This document shows positions 40,101 to 48,567 of a DNA stretch of 64,000 nucleotides, piece after piece. The notes beneath the pieces were generated by a model. The model was not told the origin of the DNA. It was given only the letters and a program-made list of their open reading frames with translations, and ran no database searches. Position numbers and translations under genes: made by a program. This DNA is from Bacteroides mediterraneensis (GTDB lineage: Bacteria; Bacteroidota; Bacteroidia; Bacteroidales; Bacteroidaceae), in the NCBI RefSeq assembly GCF_025993685.1, contig NZ_DAJPEN010000001.1:1302001-1366000 (forward strand), given 5' to 3'. Positions within the stretch are counted from its first letter, which is position 1, and every line of letters begins with the position of its first letter.

Positions 40101-40808
40101 GAATTTAAAGCTATTGAGGAGGAACGTGCTTTCATTCAAAATGTGGCGGAAGAATTTGACAAGACAGGGAATGACATGAACTTGATTCGTGGCAAAAAAG
40201 AACAATTTGAAGAAGCGCGTGAAAAGGATTTGGTGGCCAATGCTCCATTAATGAAAAAACTGACTCAGGACATTAAGGATATTTATTACGAAGTAATGAA
40301 GCATAAGGCTGAATTATTGAGTGGAGAAGTTATAGCATTATTCACAAAAACAGAGGAACTGAAGCAGCAAATAGACCAATATCCTAAAGATTGGAATGTC
40401 AGACTCTATCGTAAAATAGAAGACTTGGAAAAATCGTGGAAGCAATATGCAACGGTTAAAATAAGTTTGGATAAGTGGAGTGTGAAATGTAGTAATACTG
40501 GCATGTTGTTGCGCGATATTGAGTATAAGATTACGAATCTGGGTATTGTTAGTCAGGAAGTAAGTTTGTGGGATACAGAGATTGTGACTCAAGATCCTAC
40601 TCCGAAAAAGCCTGATATTCCCAAGCAACCCAATGGCCCAACTTCTGAAGATAAGCCAATGCCGAAACCTCAACCAATACATCGCAATATGAAGGCAAAG
40701 TTGCCGAGAGGTATTGTTTCAGTGGCTGAATATAGGTCTTGGTTAAAACAACAGTTGGCAATGTTGAACATGTTTGGTGAGGATGATATTTTGAATTTTG
40801 ATAATTAA
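37167..40808 (+). CDS. brxC: BREX P-loop ATPase BrxC
   Basis: A 1213-residue ATPase, the usual length for type 1 BrxC. Walker A is GFYGSGKSYF at ~67-76 and Walker B is KIVFFIDEVSEAL at ~247-259. The C-terminal half has long helical, coiled-coil-prone stretches (residues ~920-1110) followed by a proline-rich segment (~1135-1165, with TPKKPDIPKQPNGP). It ends with MLNMFGEDDILNFDN. BrxC is an AAA-type protein needed for both methylation and phage restriction in BREX. Confidence 0.93.
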   Translation: MSKIKDILSIELENDIKNVIDLNSQNEEDIKEELDGFILTESLAKHLSDFLDVFCSDMKESGVWLSGFYGSGKSYFAKMIGFLIANPVIKGTSMRDRFMPKLIGLKNKEILENQIRSLDKTDYQVTLFDCAKVDSSYGLSYMAMSHFLLSLGFLSNWIGMMEFNLMLENKYDKFLATVKEQNAGKDWHDIRKKMSAVSALKKAILTFMAEDEYEETRKLIDEKIKTYDATKLKDDLMLYLELYPEKKIVFFIDEVSEALSQKKINLLDLEGLSEALSSLGNRIWTVGIAQQAFNDVLNASGLNIHQLNKVEARFKTRIPIAAEEIDTIIRKRLLAKTDSGKEQLEAYYHKNNGMIQDITHIAGVSLNVTKDEHTYADYYPFYEHQFKLLQYFLFGSRDTVTSQIGTRGMLVSVFDVLKKEAMTEADVFTHVNATQLCRQAEENIPEALRMRYEQADDYINKIGMKYVEGRALLQTIHFLEKANAYTTIENITKSYVRRPEDYYNVLAEVKKALEILVERNVLIASDNQYRITSQIEQQIIDDMNSFSAEAYRVRAEVTKILKQQKIIKISQTLTSDGQAVPFCVESSLGENFANAGEKYMKVSFFDVFHEDHAQLVASVKQDTQSQKGIMSIIPSSVYGTEIFNRAQELLKIDYIETKTYHTAEEKKVVNNIVSTKEEKMRFLTELINKSYTEGTVVYLFNTYQLTDANYQKEIESLQRKMFGNIFYKRLNVSLSDSLAVKVLTANSTQLATMFGGSEEFRFFDSAGKFIGENLSVSTEILEKCKSYCTGDKLEEDLSAPPTGYKFGTIITSVAALFRGNKLIAKYNGEDYHSVSDALAAKIFDNTRNFAKASFKAVMKSLSYNERQEIVEILKEDCQYKKITGDNAPSYNLNDFELVDCIRTLSKRMMDKVKDRIMGDDEMEQLFKRSVQARNVFLQYTAAVTDVSYIATARTFLQEADDYINAVEQVQKDLKFIDNEFKAIEEERAFIQNVAEEFDKTGNDMNLIRGKKEQFEEAREKDLVANAPLMKKLTQDIKDIYYEVMKHKAELLSGEVIALFTKTEELKQQIDQYPKDWNVRLYRKIEDLEKSWKQYATVKISLDKWSVKCSNTGMLLRDIEYKITNLGIVSQEVSLWDTEIVTQDPTPKKPDIPKQPNGPTSEDKPMPKPQPIHRNMKAKLPRGIVSVAEYRSWLKQQLAMLNMFGEDDILNFDN

Positions 40809-40836
40809 GAATGAAAGATAGTAATAAAGAATAGAT

Positions 40837-43800
40837 ATGAAACTAATCGATCATGTACTCCATATACGTAGCCTGATACAGCAGGCCATTGATAACCGTT
40901 TCTCCCGCTTGGGGCTGGAAGCAGCGGAAGAAAAAGAGCTTCCGGAAAAAGCTTCAACCAGTAGCAGAGAGAAGAGAAACAAGTTGGAATCCATTATTGA
41001 AACGCATAAGCAGGCGTTAGGTAATGACTATGCGAAAGCGAGAAAGGAGACCATCAATGAATGTACCTTCACGCTTTTCAATCGTTTGGCAGCTCTGAAG
41101 GTGATGGAAGACAGGGAACTTTTCCCGGAAGTAATCCGTTGTCGTGTGGAGCATGGAAACCTTTCGTATGCGCATAAACAATGGCTGGAAGAACATACGG
41201 AAGAACGAAATGCGGAACGTATGGGCTTGAAGCATTTTCTGCAAGATAAATTTCAGGAACTTTCTGATAGTTATAAGATTCCTTTGTATAGTCCGGATTA
41301 TGCATACGCCATGCTGCCTACAGCTGATGAATTGTTTGAAATTATTACGGCTTTTAATGAGATCGAACAAGATGCGGATTGCGGTGCTGCTATTTGGAAA
41401 GGCGACGATATATTGGGTTGGATGTATGAGAATTTTAATACGGTAGAGAAATTTGCCTTTAAAGAATCTGGTGCCGATACTGAATATGACAAGGTTTCTT
41501 TACAGAGCCAAGTTTATACTCCTCAGTGGGTTGTCAAGTTTTTGGTAGACAATACGTTGGGTAAGATGTATTTGGAAATGTATCCGGACAGTAATTTTAT
41601 TTACGATGAAAATGGTAAGGTGAAATACTTGATTGCCAATGCGCCCACTTCACAAATGCGTCATCCAAAGAAACTAGAAGAAATCAAGCTGATAGATCCA
41701 GCTTGCGGTAGCGGAAACTTTTTGATTTATGCGTTTTCACTATTTTATGATTTGTATCTGAATCAGATTGACCAGTATGATGCCGATTATTCACGCAGGG
41801 ATATACCGAAACTGATTGTGGAAAACAACCTTTATGGTGTAGATTTGGATGAACGAGCCGTACAGCTTACCCAAATAGCTTTGTTTATCAAGGCTATGCA
41901 ACTGAAAGGACGCAGAGGAGCTATGCCTGCCTATACGCATGTAGTAAGTACGCATTTTGAGCTTCCGGAATATGACAAGGTAGAGGCTGCTTTTATGTGG
42001 GGTTCAGACTGGAATGAAGCACAACAAAAGACAATCCGTTCTATTTGGGAAGATTTACGTGCTGCTTATAAGTTTGGCTCTCTGATTCGTGTGGAAGAAC
42101 AGTTGGATGCCCTGCTGCCGGTAGACTCTTCTGATATGTTTGCTAATCAATGGAAGGCGAATATGTTTGATTTCAAGCATCAGCTAATTACAACTTTGCG
42201 CAATCAGGTTCATCAGTGGACGGGTGAAGGCAGCAATGAATATTCATTGGCAAAGGCGAACGATGCCATTACATTTTTGGATATTCTAAGTATGAAATTT
42301 GATGTGGCTGTAGCCAATCCCCCTTATACGGATAGTGCGGACTTTGGGGTAAAATTGAAAGAGTTTGTGGGGGCAAATTATTCTAAGCCTTTGAAGTTTA
42401 ACTCCAATCTTTATGCTTGTTTTATCAAAAGATGCTGTGAACTGGCAGGGGATGATGGTAAAGTGGGAATGATTCATCCTCATACTTTTATGTTTATTAA
42501 GACTTTTGAAGATGTAAGAAAATATTTGATAGGACAAACACATATCAACGTGATGGTAGATTATGGTTTAGATCGAGTGAATCTTTTTGGTCCTGGTATA
42601 TTGTTGGATGCAACTTTCTATACATTGGATAAATCCTTGTCCAATGAGGATGCTGGTGTGTATTTTAATATCACTACAAATCTACAAGAAAAGTTTAAGA
42701 AGGATGTGTTAAGCCAAGCATATACTGATTTCTGTAATGGAAGACAGAATGACCGTGTCTATCAATTACCTCAATCAAAACTAAAAGAGATAAAGTCTTA
42801 TCCTTTTATTTATTGGATTTCGGATGAATTTAGAAGTTTCTTTTCGGGACTAATCTTAGATGATGTTGTTGATGTTAGAGTTGGTATTCAAACTTCTAAT
42901 AATAATAGATTTCTTCGTTATTGGTGGGAAATAAAAGGTTCTAGTCAGTTATATTATCCTTACTCTAAAGGCGGCCCATTTTCTAAGTGGTCAGGAAATT
43001 TATGGCTATACTTAAATTGGGAACCAGAAATAGTAGATTATATTAGTAAAAATGGTGTTTTAAGGAATAAATATTATTATTTCAAATCAGGAATAACATA
43101 CTCAGGAAGTGGATCTAAGGGGACTTCATTTAGAATATTTCCGAAAGATTGTTTGTTTGATGTTGGTGGCTCATGTATTTTCCCTACAGATGTATATTCC
43201 AATCAATATTATCTATTAGCATTCTTAAATTCAAAGATTTGTTTTTATATTGCAGAGTGCTTGAACCCAACAGTTAACACGCAGGTCGGAGATTTACAAA
43301 GAGTACCATTTGTCATTCCCTCAAAAAGAATAGAAGAATTAGTATCTGCTCTATCACTGCAAAATGTATCTATAAAAAAGCATATTGATTCATATTCTAT
43401 TATAGATAAAGAGTTTAAATATTCCCCAATTAAATATACTCATAATATTGATATTGAATTGTTTTTATTCTATGTGATGAGTAATGGATATTTATCACTC
43501 AGCTTATTAAATGAATCAATAATAAATAGTAGAATATTTGATGTTTATGAACTTTCAACTCATGACTGTCAAATGGTTTTTGATAAAGAAGGTCTTCCAG
43601 TTGGTGATTACAGCGTTTCCTCACAAGCCAAAGAAGCCTATAAAGAATGGTTGTCAACCAATACAGAATTTCCTGTTTCTCTAGAAGTGTGGGAGCATAT
43701 CGAATCTTTGGAGATTAATGAAGATCAACCGCATATCGATGATTTTGAATCACTCTATCAGAATAACAACGGATGGGAAGAATTCTGCATCAAGCATAAG

Positions 43801-44508
43801 AGGAATCCGATAGAAGTATGGTATCAGTTTAAAAATGCCGGTATATTGCCGCCGCAACGTACGCAGGTATTGGCTTTTGAACTGATAACCGATGTAATCC
43901 GTAGTGTCTTGGCGAAAGATGATGATGGGGTAATCCCTTTGACGGAGCGTATGGGTGAAGAACAGTTGGCTGGTCGTATTGAGCAGGAATTGGTGGAGCG
44001 CGGATATAATTCGGCACAGATCTCACAGATTATTCAGTTGCTTGGAACACCATTGGACAAATATTTGCAGGATAAGTTCTTCAAACAGCTGAGTGATCAT
44101 CTGAATCTCTTTATGTATCTGCCAAAGACTCCGTTTATCTGGCATTTGACAAGTGGTCCGCACCATGCCATAGAACTGTATATCAGTATCTATAAATGGA
44201 GTCGTGATACCGTGTTCCGCATCAAGAGTGTCTATATAGCCAATAGGGAAACAGCCTTGAACGACCGTCTTTCGGGTATAGATGTTAGCACTGCCAATGG
44301 TCAGCTTGAAGCAGCAGAACTGAAAGAGCAGCTGAAAGAACTGAAAGTGTTTGCGGAAAAGATAGATGAACTGTTGGCAAGCGGTTATGATCCTAAATTG
44401 GATGACGGTGTGGGCAAGAACATTGCTCCGTTGCAGAAAGCAGGCTTGTTGAGCTATGAGGTGCTGAATGCCGGACAACTCAAAAAATATCTGAATGCGG
44501 ACTGGTGA
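40837..44508 (+). CDS. pglX: BREX-1 adenine-specific DNA methyltransferase PglX
   Basis: A 1223-residue N6-adenine methyltransferase. The SAM motif is DPACGSGNFLIYAF near residue 287 and the catalytic motif VAVANPPYTDS has NPPY at ~494-497. PglX marks one adenine in a non-palindromic host site so that BREX can tell self from phage DNA. Bases ~42780-43560 (residues ~650-910, the expected target-recognition part) are much richer in A+T than the rest of the gene, suggesting exchange of the specificity domain. No invertase or inverted repeats are seen, so phase variation by inversion is not indicated. Confidence 0.94.
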   Translation: MKLIDHVLHIRSLIQQAIDNRFSRLGLEAAEEKELPEKASTSSREKRNKLESIIETHKQALGNDYAKARKETINECTFTLFNRLAALKVMEDRELFPEVIRCRVEHGNLSYAHKQWLEEHTEERNAERMGLKHFLQDKFQELSDSYKIPLYSPDYAYAMLPTADELFEIITAFNEIEQDADCGAAIWKGDDILGWMYENFNTVEKFAFKESGADTEYDKVSLQSQVYTPQWVVKFLVDNTLGKMYLEMYPDSNFIYDENGKVKYLIANAPTSQMRHPKKLEEIKLIDPACGSGNFLIYAFSLFYDLYLNQIDQYDADYSRRDIPKLIVENNLYGVDLDERAVQLTQIALFIKAMQLKGRRGAMPAYTHVVSTHFELPEYDKVEAAFMWGSDWNEAQQKTIRSIWEDLRAAYKFGSLIRVEEQLDALLPVDSSDMFANQWKANMFDFKHQLITTLRNQVHQWTGEGSNEYSLAKANDAITFLDILSMKFDVAVANPPYTDSADFGVKLKEFVGANYSKPLKFNSNLYACFIKRCCELAGDDGKVGMIHPHTFMFIKTFEDVRKYLIGQTHINVMVDYGLDRVNLFGPGILLDATFYTLDKSLSNEDAGVYFNITTNLQEKFKKDVLSQAYTDFCNGRQNDRVYQLPQSKLKEIKSYPFIYWISDEFRSFFSGLILDDVVDVRVGIQTSNNNRFLRYWWEIKGSSQLYYPYSKGGPFSKWSGNLWLYLNWEPEIVDYISKNGVLRNKYYYFKSGITYSGSGSKGTSFRIFPKDCLFDVGGSCIFPTDVYSNQYYLLAFLNSKICFYIAECLNPTVNTQVGDLQRVPFVIPSKRIEELVSALSLQNVSIKKHIDSYSIIDKEFKYSPIKYTHNIDIELFLFYVMSNGYLSLSLLNESIINSRIFDVYELSTHDCQMVFDKEGLPVGDYSVSSQAKEAYKEWLSTNTEFPVSLEVWEHIESLEINEDQPHIDDFESLYQNNNGWEEFCIKHKRNPIEVWYQFKNAGILPPQRTQVLAFELITDVIRSVLAKDDDGVIPLTERMGEEQLAGRIEQELVERGYNSAQISQIIQLLGTPLDKYLQDKFFKQLSDHLNLFMYLPKTPFIWHLTSGPHHAIELYISIYKWSRDTVFRIKSVYIANRETALNDRLSGIDVSTANGQLEAAELKEQLKELKVFAEKIDELLASGYDPKLDDGVGKNIAPLQKAGLLSYEVLNAGQLKKYLNADW

Positions 44509-44531
44509 TAGGATAACTAAAAAGAAAAAGT

Positions 44532-46169
44532 ATGAAGGAGAATTCACTATACGATAAAAAGTCTCTTCGTGAGATTACGGGAAAGAGTGCAGACTGGAAC
44601 GAAGTGGCGAAAGACTGTGTGGCTTTCAGTAATGCTCAGGGAGGTGTGATAGACTATGGCATAGAAGATGATGCGGATGCACCACCGGCAGACCAGAAGG
44701 TCTCAGAAGATATAGCCATTAATTTGGAGAACAAAATCAGTGGTAAGACGCTGAATGTATCTGCCCATGCTGAAATCCGGACGCATGATAACGGCGGGCA
44801 GTATATCCGTTTGCATATAGCCCGTGGTACTTCTTCGGCGTCTACTACATCCGGTAAATATTTCATACGAGTAAGCGACAATAGTGTTCCGCTTACGGGG
44901 GATGACATAACCCGCCTTTCAGCAGAAAAAGGGTATTATCGTTGGGAGGATGAGGAAAGCAAATGGAACTGGAAAGATGCTGACAAGGAGAAATTAAAAA
45001 TGCTGCTTCAAAATTTGCGGAATTCAAACCGTGTGTCAGATTTCGTAAAACAGAAAGAGGATAAGGAACTGCTGGATTATTATTTCCTGACAGTGGAAGA
45101 GTCGGACAAAATGACCAACCTGGGAGTGCTTTTTATCGGAACTCAATCGCAACGAGGCAGACTGATGAATGCGCCTGTGGTGCAGTGTATTCAGTTTGAC
45201 CAGTATGGGGATAAGGTCTGGAAATACCTGATTGATGACTTTACCAAGAATCCTCAGGAAATCATTGAAGCGATATGGAACAATGTGCCTGTTTGGAGGG
45301 AAAGCAATGAGATCAGCGACGGATTGTTCCGAAAGGAAATTCCTGCGTATGACGAAGCGGTAGTCAGAGAGTTGACCTGCAATGCGTTGGTACATCGTCC
45401 TTATACGGTGAGAGGAGATATTTTTATCAATATTTACCCGGACAGAATCGAAGTGGTCAATCCCGGAGCATTGCCATTGGGAGTTACTCCGCAGAATATC
45501 CTTCATAAAACGGTAAAGAGAAATGAGCATTTTGCCAATCTTTGCTATGCCCTGCAAATGATGGAGCGTGAAGGTTCCGGCTATGATAAGATGTATGAAG
45601 TGCTGCTTTCTAATGGAAAACAGATTCCGAAAGTGGAGGAAGGAGATGATTATGTGAAGGCCATAGTAGGAAGACGCATTATTAGTCAGGAAGCCATTAA
45701 GGTGATTCGCTATGCTATGCAGGTAACAGAACTCCGTCAGAAGCAAATTATCTGTTTAGGACTGATAGCCCAGCATGAAAGCATTTCAGCGGCAGATCTG
45801 ATTAAATTGCTGAACCTGAAGAATCGGAATGAGCTTTCTCCGTGGCTTGATAAGTTGGTGGATGAGAGTATCGTAGAAACTTCGGGTAGAAAGAAGGGAA
45901 AGGAATATCGGGTTTGTTCTCGTATACTGAAAGAAAGTGGTTATAAAGGACAGACATCCTTGAAAAGAATAGAACCTTATAGAATACGGGAATTAATCAT
46001 CGAAGATTTAAAAATCTATGAATGTGCTTCTTTAAGGGATATTCAGCAAAGAATTGGAGATGAGATTAGTTATCAGAAATTGTGGAAACAATTAGATAAT
46101 ATGATAAAAGACGGTATTTTGGAGACAACCGGTAAAAACAGATGGACAAAATATAGGCTTAAGAAATAA
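44532..46169 (+). CDS. AlbA_2/ATPase DNA-binding regulator-like protein in the BREX operon
   Basis: A 545-residue protein of the COG2865 type. Residues ~1-130 hold an AlbA_2 (Schlafen-like) domain (DWNEVAKDCVAFSNAQGGVIDYGIEDD, IRLHIARGTSSASTTSGKYFIR). Residues ~275-350 match the RecG-like C-terminal ATPase fragment (YDEAVVRELTCNALVHRPYTVRGDIFINIYPDRIEVVNPGALP, REGSGYDKMYE). Residues ~390-545 form two winged-helix modules. It is not one of the six core BREX proteins, yet it sits between pglX (23-bp gap) and pglZ. It may regulate the operon or be an accessory nucleic-acid-binding factor. Confidence 0.8.
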   Translation: MKENSLYDKKSLREITGKSADWNEVAKDCVAFSNAQGGVIDYGIEDDADAPPADQKVSEDIAINLENKISGKTLNVSAHAEIRTHDNGGQYIRLHIARGTSSASTTSGKYFIRVSDNSVPLTGDDITRLSAEKGYYRWEDEESKWNWKDADKEKLKMLLQNLRNSNRVSDFVKQKEDKELLDYYFLTVEESDKMTNLGVLFIGTQSQRGRLMNAPVVQCIQFDQYGDKVWKYLIDDFTKNPQEIIEAIWNNVPVWRESNEISDGLFRKEIPAYDEAVVRELTCNALVHRPYTVRGDIFINIYPDRIEVVNPGALPLGVTPQNILHKTVKRNEHFANLCYALQMMEREGSGYDKMYEVLLSNGKQIPKVEEGDDYVKAIVGRRIISQEAIKVIRYAMQVTELRQKQIICLGLIAQHESISAADLIKLLNLKNRNELSPWLDKLVDESIVETSGRKKGKEYRVCSRILKESGYKGQTSLKRIEPYRIRELIIEDLKIYECASLRDIQQRIGDEISYQKLWKQLDNMIKDGILETTGKNRWTKYRLKK

Positions 46170-46171
46170 TA

Positions 46172-46336
46172 TTTTCTCTTTCAGAATTAGAAATAAAGAA
46201 AGAGATAAAATTGATTTTGAAAGAGAGAAATAAAAGAGGTGAGTCGTAATATGTTGATTATTAGATGTGTTTTCTCTTTTGAAATTAAGAATAAAGAAAG
46301 AGATAAAATCGATTTTGAAAGAGAGAAGTGAAAGAG
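46172..46336. repeat. two direct repeats, each an inverted repeat, upstream of pglZ
   Basis: Copy 1 at 46172-46237 and copy 2 at 46270-46336, offset ~98 bp, share TTTTCTCTTT, AATAAAGAAAGAGATAAAAT and GATTTTGAAAGAGAGAA. Each begins with TTTCTCTTT and ends with its complement GAAAGAGA, so each can fold into a hairpin with a ~30-base loop. They fill the 191-bp gap between the AlbA_2 gene and pglZ. Confidence 0.7.
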
Positions 46337-46360
46337 ATAAAGCTTTAAACATAGAAAATC

Positions 46361-48556
46361 ATGATTGATAGATGGTTTCAAAACGATATAGATAAAGTAT
46401 TGGCTGTACACGACCGTGTGGTGGTGACAGATGCTTTAGGAGAAGGTAGATTCTTGTTGGATTATTTGCCTTCGGATGTAGTGGTTATCAATACCGGCGA
46501 TAAGGAAATAGATGAGATCGAGGCGAGATACAAGGCTGAAAAAGACTGTATTGGCAAGAAGGTAGTATTCTATAAGCAGAATACGCCGGATTCCTTATGT
46601 TTTTTATTGGAATATGCAGAGACTTATGGTTGTGTTGTGTTGGATGATATGGAGGCGTATATCAGAAGGCATCTGTTTGAGGGGATAAAGGAAAATACAG
46701 AACTAGGAAAGCAGGAACTTCTGATGGCTGCCAAATTAAGCAAAGGAAAAGACTTGAACTGGTGGCATGGGGTTAGTCAGGGAATAATTAAGCCGCTGGA
46801 TACAGACGGACTGATAATAGATTTGCTACATCACCCAAAAGAGACTAAAAAGAATATGGATGGAGATGTCTGGACGATTTTTGAATCGGAAGTTTATAGC
46901 CTTATCTCAAAGCCACAGACAAAGCAACCAGTGGAAGTTCTGGCACAGTCGGTAGCCGATACGATATTTGACGGACTGATTCATAATAACATATCAGACA
47001 GACTTTTGAAAATCTATTATAAGTGTGTGGACAGTAACTCAATGAGGGAACCCCTGTTGAATTATATTGAAAAATATAAGATTCCTCAAGGAGTGTCTGT
47101 ATTGGATACCCATCCGGATCATTGTCTGATAGAGCTGGACAGACTGTATTTCAAGCAACTTAGTGCTGCATTGGAAAATAATGAATATATTATCGGATTC
47201 CAGCAATATGTTCACAATCGGACCAAGAGTAAGAAAGCAGAAGCATATAAGGCTGGATGGTTGAAGGATGTAAAAGTATTGCTTGACTTTGAGAATGGGA
47301 AACTTTATGAAATTAATACCATTTCTCAACTGGCAACTTATTATCAATCGCATTTTGCTCCTTTGGATTCTGCCATAAGACATCTGTATGTGGCATGGCT
47401 TCAGGAAGAAAAACTATTGCGTCCCTATCAGTACAGATATGAACAATATAATAAAGAATTGCTTGACCGCTGGTTTGGGCTTATAGGTGAATATAAACCA
47501 ACTCAAAGAAATTTTATAGCAGATAAACTTTCTGGAAACGGCCGGAAGGTGGTTATAGTTTGTGATGGGTTAAGGCTTGAAATAGCAGAATCCATAGCAG
47601 ATAAGCTAAAAGTAAAAGGCATGAGGAATATGGCTTTTGCAGAACTACCATCGGTAACGGAAAATGGCATGAGTTCGCTTTTTGGTTGTGCGGAAGTGGA
47701 AGACATAGCCCAAACGAGGTATAGTAACCTGAAGGCTGTGATCCCTGATGTAGAGATTCTTCAACTGGAAAAGCTCAACAGCGGAGTTACGTCAAATAAG
47801 TTGGTATTGATGTTCGGGGATATAGATCAGGTGGGCGAAAAGAAACAACTGGCCGGATTGAAAGATATAAATGCATACGAGGTGTTTGTTTCAGAAAAAA
47901 TCAATGAGCTCTTCAGTATGGGATATAGTAAGGTCTATCTTACGGCTGATCATGGATTTGTGATAACTGGAATTCTGGACGAGGCAGACAAGATTCCGGT
48001 TCCAGCTGGGGATATAATTAAATCAGAGGAAAGATTTTGTTTGGCAAATGATACCTTGGACAATGAAAATATAATTGTACGGAATCAGAAGTATAAGGAT
48101 AGTCAATACCAGTATTATACAAAATCAGACAAACCGTTTGTTTCAAAAGGTGCATACGGTTACGCGCATGGTGGATTTACTCCTCAGGAATGTATTGTTC
48201 CGGCTTATGAGTTTGCAAATGATAATCAGGAGTCTTTAGGAGTAGCTATTGTAAACAAATCTGCTTTACAGAATGTAACGGGAACTTATTTCACGGTAAA
48301 GCTGAAGGCCGAAAGTGTAGAGAATACGTTGTTTAAGGCAGAAAGAAAGGTGGTGATTCAGATTTATGGAAATGGAACTTTGATGAGTACGTCTTCGGTT
48401 TATAGAATGACCCCTTCATCTATGCAAGAAGCGGAATTTGCATTGGCTGCAACGGAAAATGTGAAGGTAGTGGTTGTAGATATTCAGACACAACAGCAAG
48501 TGGATTTCTGCGATGTGAGAAAATCTGTATCACGAGATTTGGATGACTTATTTTAA
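46361..48556 (+). CDS. pglZ: BREX PglZ (alkaline-phosphatase-superfamily protein)
   Basis: A 731-residue protein with the PglZ domain in its C-terminal half: KVVIVCDGLRLEIAESIADKL (residue ~398-418; the DG pair is the metal-binding start of the phosphatase fold), AELPSVTENGMSSLFG, and VYLTADHGFVITG (~525-537; D-H-G). PglZ is a core protein of all BREX types, with a metal-dependent phosphodiesterase-like fold. The C-terminal ~100 residues are beta-rich. It is a little shorter than many type 1 homologues. It is linked to brxL by an 11-bp gap. Confidence 0.92.
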   Translation: MIDRWFQNDIDKVLAVHDRVVVTDALGEGRFLLDYLPSDVVVINTGDKEIDEIEARYKAEKDCIGKKVVFYKQNTPDSLCFLLEYAETYGCVVLDDMEAYIRRHLFEGIKENTELGKQELLMAAKLSKGKDLNWWHGVSQGIIKPLDTDGLIIDLLHHPKETKKNMDGDVWTIFESEVYSLISKPQTKQPVEVLAQSVADTIFDGLIHNNISDRLLKIYYKCVDSNSMREPLLNYIEKYKIPQGVSVLDTHPDHCLIELDRLYFKQLSAALENNEYIIGFQQYVHNRTKSKKAEAYKAGWLKDVKVLLDFENGKLYEINTISQLATYYQSHFAPLDSAIRHLYVAWLQEEKLLRPYQYRYEQYNKELLDRWFGLIGEYKPTQRNFIADKLSGNGRKVVIVCDGLRLEIAESIADKLKVKGMRNMAFAELPSVTENGMSSLFGCAEVEDIAQTRYSNLKAVIPDVEILQLEKLNSGVTSNKLVLMFGDIDQVGEKKQLAGLKDINAYEVFVSEKINELFSMGYSKVYLTADHGFVITGILDEADKIPVPAGDIIKSEERFCLANDTLDNENIIVRNQKYKDSQYQYYTKSDKPFVSKGAYGYAHGGFTPQECIVPAYEFANDNQESLGVAIVNKSALQNVTGTYFTVKLKAESVENTLFKAERKVVIQIYGNGTLMSTSSVYRMTPSSMQEAEFALAATENVKVVVVDIQTQQQVDFCDVRKSVSRDLDDLF

Positions 48557-48567
48557 AAGATGGCATT

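Noticed and set aside
40837..44508. Phase-variable pglX by DNA inversion
   Set aside because: No site-specific recombinase gene, silent pglX fragment or inverted repeats were seen around the gene.
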